Shown: piece after piece, positions 42,706 through 51,448 of the stretch
How positions within the stretch are numbered: position 1 is the stretch's first letter
Layout: each line of letters opens with the position of its first letter
Assembly: GCA_041749275.1 (NCBI GenBank)
Contig: JBGTBQ010000470.1
Span: forward strand, 1 to 64,000
Direction: 5' to 3'
DNA from: JBGTBQ01 sp041749275
Lineage (GTDB): Bacteria > Acidobacteriota > Blastocatellia > Pyrinomonadales > Pyrinomonadaceae
DNA length: 64,000 nt
The notes under the pieces: model-generated
What the model saw: only the letters and a program-made list of their open reading frames with translations
Database searches by the model: none
What the model was told of the DNA's origin: nothing
Made by a program: the position numbers and the translations under genes

Positions 42706-44258
42706 TGTTTACTTACTCGTCAAAGAAACTTTTCGCGCTCTGTCTCGTCTTCATTTCCCCATTTCTCTTTACGCAAGCGACATCGGCCCAGACCCCGGCG
42801 GCGCGGACAGAGCCGAGCGCGAGACAAGTCACCACCTCCGTCTTAATTCGCTGGGAAGGAAAGGCGGGCATCGAGCGTTATCGCCTGCAAGTAGCGACCG
42901 ACGCGGGTTTCAACGACATCGTCTTCGATCAGGCCGTCGTCGGGCGTCAGCATCACGTGAAGGGTCTGTCGGCAGGCAGGTATTTCTGGCGGATCGCCCC
43001 AGCCGCGAAGGAGACGGGGTCGTTCTCGCAACCGGCGCCGGTCGAAATAAAAGCGGAGAGCGAAGTCGAGGTGGCCGGCGTTGTCATGCCCGCCGAGCTG
43101 GGCGGTTGGCGCACCGCGACCGGCGAAGTCTTAAGACCCGTCCCGGCGAAGCTTCGTGCGGGAGCCATCATTGATCTCGTGGGAGTGAACAGAGAGGGGA
43201 CGATCTATGCCATTGACGGCGCCAACGGCATCGCCCTCTGGACATCTCGCTATCGGCCAACCGCGCGCGGGGAAACAGGCAAAGCCGGTGGGGACGGTTC
43301 GCGGTTCGCGCCCGTTATTCTCGAACGTCAGGAGATGGCCGCAAGCGTCGTCGTGGCTTACGATGGCGGCGTCCGCGCGTTGCGGGCAGAGACGGGGAGA
43401 GAAATCTGGCGGGCCGGCCTTGAAGGGCAACCGCTGGGCGCGGCTACTGGCGATTTGAACTCGGACGCGGCGCCGGAAATTGTAGTCGTGACAAGTGGCC
43501 CACACAAATTCTATGTGCTCGACGGCGCCACGGGCCGCATCCTCGCCGACAAAAAACTTGACTTCGAGGTCGTCGGGAATCCTTTCCCACTCACGAACAG
43601 TGTGGCGATTGCACTGACCGACGGCACGGTCGAAGTGCGCGGCGCGGATGGGAACGTCGTCCGCAGCGCGAAATTGGGTTCGGCGGCGACGACGGCCCCG
43701 CTCGTCGTGCGGAGGAATGAACTTTCCTTGATGGTGGTCGGCTCGCGCGAAGGTTTGATGGCCTTGACCCTCGACGACTTGAAATTGATGGGGCGGATTG
43801 TTCCTGAAGATGATGTCGTGCGCGGGACGCTGACCGCCGCCGATCTGGATAACGATGGAGCCACGGAAATCATTATGGTCACGCAGCGCGGGCGCGTGGC
43901 GCTGGTGAGCACGGTTGACGGAAATGTGAAGTGGTACGCCGAGGGCGCGACGGACGCCGAGTCCGCCGTCTTCGCCGATGTCAACGCCGACGGCGTGCTC
44001 GACGTGATTGTGCCCGGCGGCTCCGCTTTCGCGGTCGGTTACTCAGGCCGCGACGGTTCCCTGATCTGGAAAGTTGAAGAGCAGGGGAGGCAACCTCAAA
44101 CCGTTGGCGCGGGCGAACTACAGGCGCGGGCGCTGGTCGCCACACCTTCCCTGAACGGAGGCGGAATCATCGTCGGGAGCGACCCTTCACGCACAGGGCT
44201 GCGCGCGGTCGAACTCCCGAAAGGCGCGATCAAAAAGGCAGTAGCCAGTAGCCAGTAG
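42702..44258 (+). CDS. secreted FG-GAP/PQQ-like beta-propeller protein
   Basis: 518 aa with a signal peptide (about 1-30, ending SAQ) and, after an FN3-like start (ETSVLIRWEGK ... YRLQVATDAGFNDIVFDQ), repeating blades with DLNSDAAPEIVVVT, DLDNDGATEIIMVT and DVNADGVLDVIVPG, the calcium-binding FG-GAP/VCBS-type loops. ATGA overlaps the response regulator stop, so the two are co-translated; it may be the regulator's output or partner. The last codons (AVASSQ) come from a CAGTAGCCAGTAG repeat. Confidence 0.75.
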   Translation: MMFTYSSKKLFALCLVFISPFLFTQATSAQTPAARTEPSARQVTTSVLIRWEGKAGIERYRLQVATDAGFNDIVFDQAVVGRQHHVKGLSAGRYFWRIAPAAKETGSFSQPAPVEIKAESEVEVAGVVMPAELGGWRTATGEVLRPVPAKLRAGAIIDLVGVNREGTIYAIDGANGIALWTSRYRPTARGETGKAGGDGSRFAPVILERQEMAASVVVAYDGGVRALRAETGREIWRAGLEGQPLGAATGDLNSDAAPEIVVVTSGPHKFYVLDGATGRILADKKLDFEVVGNPFPLTNSVAIALTDGTVEVRGADGNVVRSAKLGSAATTAPLVVRRNELSLMVVGSREGLMALTLDDLKLMGRIVPEDDVVRGTLTAADLDNDGATEIIMVTQRGRVALVSTVDGNVKWYAEGATDAESAVFADVNADGVLDVIVPGGSAFAVGYSGRDGSLIWKVEEQGRQPQTVGAGELQARALVATPSLNGGGIIVGSDPSRTGLRAVELPKGAIKKAVASSQ

Positions 44259-44260
44259 TC
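44226..44260. repeat. CAGTAGCCAGTAGCCAGTAG repeat at a gene end
   Basis: The triple AGTAGCC unit spans the end of the propeller gene and faces CTACTGACCACTGGCT near 44318-44333, with which it can form an imperfect hairpin. It matches the theme of short intergenic repeats intruding into gene tails. Confidence 0.5.
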
Positions 44261-44341
44261 GCCTCGTTAAGCGCATCGGTATTTTTAAAGATGACTGTTC
44301 CGCTCACAAAGTTTTTCTACTGACCACTGGCTCCCCCTACT

Positions 44342-44494
44342 ATGATCTGGCTCATCGTCGTCGCACTCTTCACGGCTTGGTTCGTCGGGAAATTCATTCT
44401 CGGCAAAGAAGGCTTCATCCACCTCTTCCTGTTCTGCGCGATTGCCACTGCCGTAGTGCAATTCGTCCACGACCGCCGCGCCGCGCGACAATAA
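44342..44494 (+). CDS. lmo0937-family-like small membrane protein
   Basis: 50 aa: MIWLIVVALFTAWFVGK, then EGFIHLFLFCAIATAVVQFVHDRRAARQ. Two hydrophobic helices and the final Arg-rich tail resemble the protein at 20398, so both are probably members of the same family. Such proteins are stress- or envelope-associated in other bacteria. No ribosome binding site is obvious. Confidence 0.7.
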   Translation: MIWLIVVALFTAWFVGKFILGKEGFIHLFLFCAIATAVVQFVHDRRAARQ

Positions 44495-44942
44495 AGACAA
44501 GTCAATGACAGGTGACAGGCGGGCAACGCCTTACTGCGCTACCTTTGGAATAATCTATTTCGACGTGCGCGACCCCGACGGCATGGCGCGTTAGCACTCG
44601 AAGGGATAAGCCTACCCCTGACAGGCTGAACCCCGTTTCCGCCACCTTTGGCGACCCACCCCGGCCATTTAAAATGCGTATCCACGGATGAGTTGCCAGA
44701 GCCTCCCCAGTGGGCGCAACTGAAGCTGTGCGTTGTATTCTTCTACGCTTCGATGGTTGCGGCGAAACCCGCAACCAGTCCAAACTATAGCGTATCCCCA
44801 CAATTCGGAGGTTTCCGGTGTCAAAGCGGCAACAGCGTGGGGCGGTCGGAGCATCAATCATTCGACAAAAGTTTTTCGCGGCCCCGCGCGGCATATCCCC
44901 GGAACGCTGCATCAGTAGTGTACGGACTATGGAGCAAAAATA
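44495..44942. other. intergenic region before the OmpA/coiled-coil gene
   Basis: About 450 bases with no convincing gene. GGTTGCGG pairs with CCGCAACC (44755-44762 and 44767-44774) around a 6-base loop. Open frames here on both strands have no recognisable motif. Confidence 0.4.
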
Positions 44943-46541
44943 ATGAAAAACAATAGCACTCCTTCTCTTTCCCGGTCGGTGTTACTGCCGGTACTGGCTT
45001 TCCTCGTCTGCGCTCTGACCGTGAACGGTCAAAGCGACTTGCGCCGCGAGACGGTTGCGATTACCTACCCGCTCGAGCAATCGGTCACGGTTAAGTTTCG
45101 CGGGACGACGCGGCTGCCGAGACTGAGCGGCGAGGCGAAGGTGAAGCGGACGGGGCGTCGCAATACGCGCGTCGAGTTGGAGATCAGAGACCTGCCACGC
45201 GCGCTCGAACTCGGAGAGGTCTACACGACTTACGTTCTCTGGGCTATCTCGCCTGAAGGCCGCGCCGATAATCTGGGCGAGATTAAAAGGAGTGGCAGCT
45301 TCATCGTCAACACGAAGATTGACGTGACGACTCCGCTCCAAAATTTTGCACTGCTCGTTACCGCCGAGCCGCATTTCCTCGTCCGCGGCCCCAGCCGCAT
45401 GGTCGTCCTCGAAAATCTTCCTCCGCGCGACCCCGGCGACGCACAGATTGCCACCGCCACCGTTCAGTACATCGGCAACTCCAGCGATTATTTTAACAAT
45501 CCACGCATCCCTGATCTGGCGGATCGTGATTACATCAAAACGCCCATCTCGCTTTTGGGCGCGCGGCAAGCGGTCAATCTCGCGCGTTTTGGGGGCGCGG
45601 CGCGCGACGCGGCCAATGAGTTGAACAGGGCGACGGAACAACTCGAAAAGGCTGAAAACGCATGGCGGCTGGGCCAGTCGGAATCGGAGGTTGACGCCGA
45701 GGCGCGACAGGCGACGAGCTTTGCCGTGAGGGCTGAGGAAGAAGCCGAAGTCCGCGCCGCCGCACGTAAGCGGCGCGAAGAGATTGCACGGCGCGACGCG
45801 GCGGTGCGCGAGGCTGAAAAAACCGCTTCCGCTTCGACCCAGCAGGTTCAGGAACTGCGCGAGGCTCTCCGCAAAGAAGAGCACGCGAGAGAGGTGGCGG
45901 AGCGCGACGCGCTTAATGCCAACCAGCAGCTCCGAGAACTGCGTTCGGAAGTGGCGCGCTTGCGTGAAGAGATTCGTGCGACACGCGACGAGTCCGAGGA
46001 GGCTAAAGTCAGACTGGCGCGGATGGAGGGAGAGCGCAGCGCCGAGCGGTCGCGTCTCGCCGCAGAGCAGCGCGCCGCGAAACAACGCGACGCCCTCATC
46101 ATGCTGAAATCGAACCTCGCGCGATTTGGAGCCGTCCGCGAGACCGCGCAAGGGATCGTGCTGGTTCTACCCGATGCGCTCTGGGCGGGCGCGCGCGCGG
46201 TTGAATTGACGCCGAAGGCGGCGGCCACGACCGTTGACCCGCTCGCCGCGCTGCTGGCGAACAATCCAGACCTGCGGATCACCATCGAAGCTTTTTCTGA
46301 CAGTCGCGGCGACGAAGCTTCGTTGCGGAGGCTGACGCAGGATCGAGCAGAGTCGTTGGCGGGACACTTGGTTTCGGCGGGCGTTGACGGTGGGCGCATC
46401 CGTGCCGCTGGCATGGGCATCTCCAACCCGGTCGCCGCAAACACGACGAACGCGGGGCGTCTCAGAAACCGGCGCATCGAGATCACGCTCTCACCCACCG
46501 CGCCGGGTGATGCGGCTTCGAACGACGGCACACAGAACTGA
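44943..46541 (+). CDS. OmpA-family peptidoglycan-associated protein with long coiled coil
   Basis: 532 aa. A signal peptide (about 1-29, ending VNGQ) leads to a beta-rich domain (about 30-170, with ETVAITYPLEQSVTVKFRGTTR), then a long heptad-type coiled coil rich in Ala/Glu/Arg (about 210-370, RKEEHAREVAERDALNANQQ). An OmpA C-terminal domain follows (about 400-525; RITIEAFSDSRGDEASLRRL, RAESLAGHLVSAGV, NRRIEITLS). It probably links the outer membrane to peptidoglycan with a long helical spacer. Confidence 0.82.
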   Translation: MKNNSTPSLSRSVLLPVLAFLVCALTVNGQSDLRRETVAITYPLEQSVTVKFRGTTRLPRLSGEAKVKRTGRRNTRVELEIRDLPRALELGEVYTTYVLWAISPEGRADNLGEIKRSGSFIVNTKIDVTTPLQNFALLVTAEPHFLVRGPSRMVVLENLPPRDPGDAQIATATVQYIGNSSDYFNNPRIPDLADRDYIKTPISLLGARQAVNLARFGGAARDAANELNRATEQLEKAENAWRLGQSESEVDAEARQATSFAVRAEEEAEVRAAARKRREEIARRDAAVREAEKTASASTQQVQELREALRKEEHAREVAERDALNANQQLRELRSEVARLREEIRATRDESEEAKVRLARMEGERSAERSRLAAEQRAAKQRDALIMLKSNLARFGAVRETAQGIVLVLPDALWAGARAVELTPKAAATTVDPLAALLANNPDLRITIEAFSDSRGDEASLRRLTQDRAESLAGHLVSAGVDGGRIRAAGMGISNPVAANTTNAGRLRNRRIEITLSPTAPGDAASNDGTQN

Positions 46542-46549
46542 AGTGCAAG

Positions 46550-46661
46550 GAAGCAGACGGCGGGAGCGCGAGACAGGCCAAGAGATTTCGCTTTGAAATC
46601 TCGTAACACAAATCTCAATTACGAGATTTCTTTCCTGCCCCGCGCTCTCGCCGTCTGCTTC
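46550..46661. repeat. 28+28 bp inverted repeat enclosing a GAGATTTC hairpin
   Basis: Arms 46550-46577 and 46634-46661 pair with three mismatches that remain G-U in RNA (GAAGCAGACGGCG end to end). Inside lies a perfect 12-bp stem GAAATCTCGTAA/TTACGAGATTTC and a third GAGATTTC copy. It begins 8 bases after the OmpA gene stop and so likely terminates it, but the size suggests a REP-like insertion. Confidence 0.85.
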
Positions 46662-46677
46662 TTTACCGCCTGCTCGC

Positions 46678-46727
46678 GCGGCCCGTTGATGAGGTAGAAT
46701 GAACTCATCAACGGGCCGCTTCTCTTT
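46678..46727 (+). terminator. 16-bp perfect hairpin with T-rich tail before the histidine kinase
   Basis: GCGGCCCGTTGATGAG (46678-46693) pairs perfectly with 46704-46719, and TTCTCTTT follows. It ends 7 bases before the kinase ATG, so it would either terminate read-through from the OmpA gene or act as an attenuator/5'-UTR control element. Confidence 0.7.
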
Positions 46728-46733
46728 ATCGCC

Positions 46734-48944
46734 ATGACACCGCTCGAAGTCATACAACTCATCGGCTACAGCACGGCGGCGGGGCTGCATCTTTGGATTG
46801 GCGCGATGCTCGTCCGTCGCCGTAGCGAAATCGGCGTCATCGAACGAGTCCTCACTATTCTCGCCTTCGCCATCGGCGTCTGGCACGCCTCAAACCTCTT
46901 CGTCGAGTTGCATACGATGCTGGGACTCGCGGAAGGAACGTGGGAGACCGTGCTGCGCGTCGCTGACACGCTCGCGGTGGCGAGTGTGACGCTCACCTAT
47001 TCTTTGCTGCTCCACGTTCACCTGCACCTCTGGGCTAAGGCACGTCATCGTCCGCTCAACCGGACGGAGCGGATACGTGTCTATCTTTCCTATATCCCGC
47101 TGGTGTTTTTAACTTACGCGGTCACGACGCTCTGGAGGGGTGGCTATGCGCCGATGTTCGAGAAGCTCTCGAATCTACTCCTGCCATTCGCGCTGTGGGC
47201 CGCTTACGTGCTGATTCTGGTCGCCGTCACGGATATCCTCATCGCACAACTCTCGGAATCACACAGCGAGCGAAGGTTGATGAGGACGCTTGGGGCCGCT
47301 TTCATCGGGATCGCACTATTAATTCTGTTGGTTTACGCGGCGGGCTTTGGAGAGGGAACGACCGCCGGCACTTATCTGAAAACGTTCGCCAACCTCGGCT
47401 CACTCGTCCCGACGGCGCTCCTCGCATACCACATCTATCGTTATCGTTATCTCGAATTGATCTTTAAAGAGAGCCTGATTATCGCGGCCTTCGCCATCGT
47501 GGTGCTCGCCGTCTACCTTTACGGACTGCGGACGTTTTCGGCATGGGCGACCGCGCGATTCGGGCTTCGGGCCGCCGCGATTGAGTCCATACTGATCCTC
47601 GCGCTGGTGCTCGTCGCATCACCGTTGCGGCGCTGGCTCGACAACCGCTTCCGCGAGCTTTTCGAGGAGGAAGCATCGCTCTACCGCGAGGTTGCCGCGC
47701 GTATCAGCTCTCACTCTGGTCGGTATCAGCAACTGCCGGACTTACTGCGATTCGTCGAAGAGCGAGCCGCCGCCGGACTCGGACTTCGACGGGTCGGACT
47801 CATCGCCTTCGACCGCGAGCGCGCCGTGTCCGATAACGACCCCGATGTGCGAGGCACTTTAAATGACGGTGGCGCGGAAGGTGGTGCGGAAGGTGGTGAT
47901 GGCTTCAGGCGTCTCACCCAAAGTGAAAATGTTGATTTGGCTTCCGCTGGCACACTGACCGAGGTATGGGTTGCCGAAGTTTTGAAACGCTTGCGCGAGT
48001 TGGATTGGGGGCCGGTCGAAGGAGACCAGTTGATACGCAGTCGCGGCTTTGAAATCGTCTACCCGTTGAGACGGGAAAATCGAGTGGTGGGGTTGATGTC
48101 CGTTGACGCCGCGCCGGATGCACTGACTTACGACGTGCGCGCCGTGCTGGGGATGCTGGCGGGACAAGTGGCGACGGCCATCGAAGACTGTATGCTGGTC
48201 GAAAAAAATGTACGGCTTGAGAGACGTGTAGCGCAGGGAGAAAGACTGGCGGCGCTCGGACAGATGGCCGCCACCGTCGCGCATGAGATCAGGAATCCGC
48301 TCTCAGCTATCAAGTCAATCACGCAGGTCATGCGCGAGGACGAACACATCAGAGGCGAATACTCGCGCGACCTCGACCTGATCGTCGGCGAGACCGACCG
48401 GTTGAGTCGCAGCGTGACGCAGATGCTCAGTTTCGCGCGCAGTGCGCCGCAGACCGAGACCTCACAGCGTGTCGGCGAACTCGTCGGGAATATCGTCCGG
48501 CTCTTCCGCGCCGAAGCCGTTGAGCGTAACATCCGCCTCGAAGAAAATCTTGGCGACGAGCGGCTTGAGATTGACGGCGCAAGTGCCGCCGCGGTTCGGG
48601 ACGCGATTTCCAATCTGCTCCACAACGCGCTACAGGCGACGCCGGATGGTGGTCGGATCACCGTCAGCGTTAAAAACGAGGGGCGACAGGCAGTGCTCGT
48701 AGTCGAGGACACAGGTCCCGGCATCGCGCCGGAACAGCGCGAGCGCATCTGGGAGCCGTTCTTCACCACCAAGCAGCGGGGGACGGGGCTGGGGCTTGCC
48801 ATCGTCCGCAAGCGCATCGAAGAAGTAGGCGGGATGGCCCGCCTCGCACATTCCTCGAACGGCTCCGGAGCGCATTTTGAATTGACGATACCGTTGCGGA
48901 CATCGGTTGATCCGAATCCGGCTCATCCGGCTCATCCGGCATGA
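46734..48944 (+). CDS. membrane sensor histidine kinase (7TM, GAF, HisKA, HATPase)
   Basis: 736 aa. About seven to eight hydrophobic helices (1-290) are followed by a GAF-like sensor domain (about 310-480) with an inserted Gly/Glu-rich stretch (GGAEGGAEGGDG). Next comes the HisKA domain with H517 in ATVAHEIRNPL, then the HATPase with NLLHNALQAT, DTGPGIAPEQRERIWEPFFT and GTGLGLAIVRKRIEE. The ATGA overlap with the next gene makes this a two-component operon. A role in sensing the membrane or redox state is plausible, not proven. Confidence 0.9.
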   Translation: MTPLEVIQLIGYSTAAGLHLWIGAMLVRRRSEIGVIERVLTILAFAIGVWHASNLFVELHTMLGLAEGTWETVLRVADTLAVASVTLTYSLLLHVHLHLWAKARHRPLNRTERIRVYLSYIPLVFLTYAVTTLWRGGYAPMFEKLSNLLLPFALWAAYVLILVAVTDILIAQLSESHSERRLMRTLGAAFIGIALLILLVYAAGFGEGTTAGTYLKTFANLGSLVPTALLAYHIYRYRYLELIFKESLIIAAFAIVVLAVYLYGLRTFSAWATARFGLRAAAIESILILALVLVASPLRRWLDNRFRELFEEEASLYREVAARISSHSGRYQQLPDLLRFVEERAAAGLGLRRVGLIAFDRERAVSDNDPDVRGTLNDGGAEGGAEGGDGFRRLTQSENVDLASAGTLTEVWVAEVLKRLRELDWGPVEGDQLIRSRGFEIVYPLRRENRVVGLMSVDAAPDALTYDVRAVLGMLAGQVATAIEDCMLVEKNVRLERRVAQGERLAALGQMAATVAHEIRNPLSAIKSITQVMREDEHIRGEYSRDLDLIVGETDRLSRSVTQMLSFARSAPQTETSQRVGELVGNIVRLFRAEAVERNIRLEENLGDERLEIDGASAAAVRDAISNLLHNALQATPDGGRITVSVKNEGRQAVLVVEDTGPGIAPEQRERIWEPFFTTKQRGTGLGLAIVRKRIEEVGGMARLAHSSNGSGAHFELTIPLRTSVDPNPAHPAHPA

Positions 48945-50449
48945 ACCCGATGGCACGGCGGGTACTCGGGAAAAGTATGGAAACGACAAAAAAGAACGAG
49001 GAGAAGTGGCACGTCCTGATCGTGGATGATGAAGAGGCGGCGCGCTACGGCATCCGACGGGCGCTCTCCAATTTCAGCTTCGATCTTTCGGAAGCGGGCA
49101 GCGTCGAAGCCGCGCGTCCCTTTATTTCGTCGAAGCAGCCCGACCTCGTACTGCTCGACGTTAATTTGCCCGGCCAGAGTGGGATCGAATTTTTGCGCGA
49201 GCTGGCGGCGGGTGAGAACGCCCCGCTCGTGATTTTGATTACGGCTTACGGCTCGGAGCGCATGGCGGTCGAGGCCATCAGAACGGGCGCATACGATTAT
49301 CTTTCGAAGCCTTTCGATGTGGACGAGTTGAGACTCGTTGTCAAGAACGCGCTTGAAACTGTTGGCCTGCGGCGTGAAAACAAGAACCTCCGCAAGCGGA
49401 TCGAACTTGAAAGTGAGCGGAGGGGGTCGCTGCTCGGTGATTCGGAAGCCATCGGACGGGTGCGCTCAATTATCGAAAAAGTGGCGGAGACGGACGCGAC
49501 CGTCCTCGTCCGCGGAGAGTCTGGGACGGGCAAGGAACTCGTCGCGCGCGAACTACACGAACGCAACACGGAGCGGCGGCGCGGCAACTTTGTCGCGGTC
49601 AATTGCGCCGCACTCCCTTCGGAACTCATCGAGTCGGAGTTGTTCGGACATGAGAAGGGCGCTTTTACGGGGGCGGCCACGCGCCGCCGTGGAAAATTCG
49701 AGCAGGCTGACGGCGGCACGCTCTTCCTCGACGAGATTGGAGACATGAGCGCGACGGTGCAGGCCAAACTCCTGCGTGCGCTCGAAGAACGGCGCATCGA
49801 GAGGCTCGGCGGCTCCGACTCAATCCCGGTGGATGTGCGAATCGTAAGCGCGACGCACCGGCCTCTCGAACAGGAGATCGAGCGCGGGAATTTTCGCGCC
49901 GACCTTTTTTACCGGCTTCAGGTTGTCACGATTGAAATTGCGCCCTTGCGCGAACGCAGAGAGGACATCCCGGCCCTCGCGGAAGCTTTCGCGCGGCAGG
50001 TCGCCGAACGTTATCACGTTCCTCAACGCACGATATCCTCGGCGGCTTTGCGGCGTTTGATCGAGTATAGCTGGCCGGGTAATATACGCGAGCTTCGCAA
50101 CACGATGGAGCGCGCTATGATCCTCGCCGATGGTGACGAGTTGAACGCGCTCGACCTCCCGGAAGAAGTCTCAGGTGTCGCACGGCCCCGGAAAGCTGAT
50201 TCGGCTCCGCCTGAAGAGGGCGACGCCTTATACGTGCCGTTCACCGCTGATTTCAGAGAAGACAGGCGCGAATTCGAACGCAGATACATCGCGCGCTGTC
50301 TCGAAGAGTCGGGTGGCAACGTCACAAAGGCGGCGGCGGTGCTCGGCATGCACCGGCAGTCGCTCCAGCACAAGCTGCGTGAGTTGGGGCTGGCGCGACG
50401 ATATATCGCCGTCGGCGGCGAAGACGTGCACGAAAACTCCGAAGAGTGA
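48941..50449 (+). CDS. sigma54-dependent NtrC-type response regulator
   Basis: 502 aa. The receiver domain has D73 (LLDVNLPG). The AAA+ domain has Walker A GESGTGKE (from residue 192), the sigma54-contacting GAFTGA loop (240-245) and GGTLFLDEIGDMS. The Fis-type HTH is NVTKAAAVLGMHRQSLQHKLR. The GAFTGA motif indicates it really opens sigma54 promoters. The ATG at 48941 overlaps the kinase stop; ATG 48977, twelve codons on, is an alternative start closer to the receiver fold. Confidence 0.92.
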   Translation: MNPMARRVLGKSMETTKKNEEKWHVLIVDDEEAARYGIRRALSNFSFDLSEAGSVEAARPFISSKQPDLVLLDVNLPGQSGIEFLRELAAGENAPLVILITAYGSERMAVEAIRTGAYDYLSKPFDVDELRLVVKNALETVGLRRENKNLRKRIELESERRGSLLGDSEAIGRVRSIIEKVAETDATVLVRGESGTGKELVARELHERNTERRRGNFVAVNCAALPSELIESELFGHEKGAFTGAATRRRGKFEQADGGTLFLDEIGDMSATVQAKLLRALEERRIERLGGSDSIPVDVRIVSATHRPLEQEIERGNFRADLFYRLQVVTIEIAPLRERREDIPALAEAFARQVAERYHVPQRTISSAALRRLIEYSWPGNIRELRNTMERAMILADGDELNALDLPEEVSGVARPRKADSAPPEEGDALYVPFTADFREDRREFERRYIARCLEESGGNVTKAAAVLGMHRQSLQHKLRELGLARRYIAVGGEDVHENSEE

Positions 50450-50546
50450 GCGTCGGAGTTTACCGGGTTCAGAATCGCGCGCATTGCCTGCCCGCAAACA
50501 TTAAAGATAAACTCCACTGGTCTGATTACCCTTACGGAGCTGTGTA

Positions 50547-51203
50547 ATGAAGTCACGCTTTGATGCAATTCTTCAGCCGGAGCAGGCCGCCTACCTCGAT
50601 AGGTTGCTTCCCGCCAATGTCGGGCTGATTGAGGAGATGGAGCAGTTTGCCGCCGCGCACCACGTTCCCATCTCCGACCGCGAGGTGGCGAGGTTTCTTG
50701 AAATCACTGCGCGGGCGACCGCCGCGCGCCGCGTGTTAGAGATCGGGATGGCTATCGGCTATGGGGCCATCCACATCGCGCGGGCGCTCCCCGCGGACGG
50801 ACTGGTCGTCACTATCGAACCGAATGAGGAGATGATCGCCGCCAGCGAAAGTTTTCTCAGACGCGCGGGCCTGTTCGAGCGCGTTCGCGTCGAGCGCGGA
50901 AAAGCTCTCGAAGTTCTGCCGACATTAAACGAGACGTTCGACCTCGTCTATCTCGATGCGGTGAAAGAGGAGTACAGTGACTATCTCGAACACTCATTAC
51001 CTTTACTGCGGCAGGGCGGGGTTGTCATCGCCGACAATCTCCTCTGGGGCGGTCTCGTGGCAGGCGACGTTACGCCAGCGGAGAAGGACTCCTCAACACA
51101 GGCTTTGCGCGAATTCAACCAGCGTTTCATCCAACATCCACAACTCCTCTCCGTCGTGTTGCCGGTCGGTGACGGACTCGGCTACGGAGTCAAGATTAGT
51201 TGA
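50547..51203 (+). CDS. SAM-dependent O-methyltransferase (COMT-like)
   Basis: 218 aa: SAM-binding motif VLEIGMAIGYGAIHIA, EPNEEMI, and the catalytic/metal Asp region DLVYLDAVKEEYSDYLE and IADNLLWGG, as in class I catechol O-methyltransferases. ATG 50547. The gene ends overlapping the broken APS kinase frame and precedes the RiPP cluster; whether it belongs to that cluster is unclear. Confidence 0.85.
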   Translation: MKSRFDAILQPEQAAYLDRLLPANVGLIEEMEQFAAAHHVPISDREVARFLEITARATAARRVLEIGMAIGYGAIHIARALPADGLVVTIEPNEEMIAASESFLRRAGLFERVRVERGKALEVLPTLNETFDLVYLDAVKEEYSDYLEHSLPLLRQGGVVIADNLLWGGLVAGDVTPAEKDSSTQALREFNQRFIQHPQLLSVVLPVGDGLGYGVKIS

Positions 51204-51427
51204 AACAATGGTCTACGCGATCCGCAGTCTCCGAGATTCTCGCCGAAGCTTACCCGCCACTTCATAAACAGGGGTTCTGTGTTTGGTTCACGGGCTTGAC
51301 CCGCTCCGGTAAATCAACCACGGCGGAGTTGCACACCATCCTCTTGAAACATGCGAGCGGTGAGATTCAAAGGGGATGTACGATAAGGCGCGGCATGGGG
51401 AGAGGTTACATAAAAATCGCGGAGTAG
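51200..51427 (+). pseudogene. truncated adenylylsulfate (APS) kinase remnant
   Basis: The first 45 residues match the start of APS kinases: AVSEILAEAYPPLHKQGFCV and WFTGLTRSGKSTTAEL. The P-loop is altered (the usual GLSGSGKST reads GLTRSGKST) and the homology stops after about 50 of the usual 180-200 residues. The rest reads as unrelated codons to a TAG. It is therefore a decayed fragment. APS kinase makes PAPS, the sulfate donor for sulfotransferases, one of which is in the cluster downstream. Confidence 0.7.
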
Positions 51428-51448
51428 CTTGAGTGAGCGCAAAGTTGA

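Noticed and set aside
44502..44912. 136-aa minus-strand open frame in the spacer before the OmpA/coiled-coil gene
   Set aside because: No family motif, membrane helix or ribosome binding site; composition (Arg/Ser/Pro/Cys) is typical of antisense openings in GC-rich DNA.
45000..46151. 389-aa minus-strand frame across the OmpA/coiled-coil gene
   Set aside because: It mirrors a clearly coding + strand gene with signal peptide, coiled coil and OmpA domain; the antisense protein has no family features.
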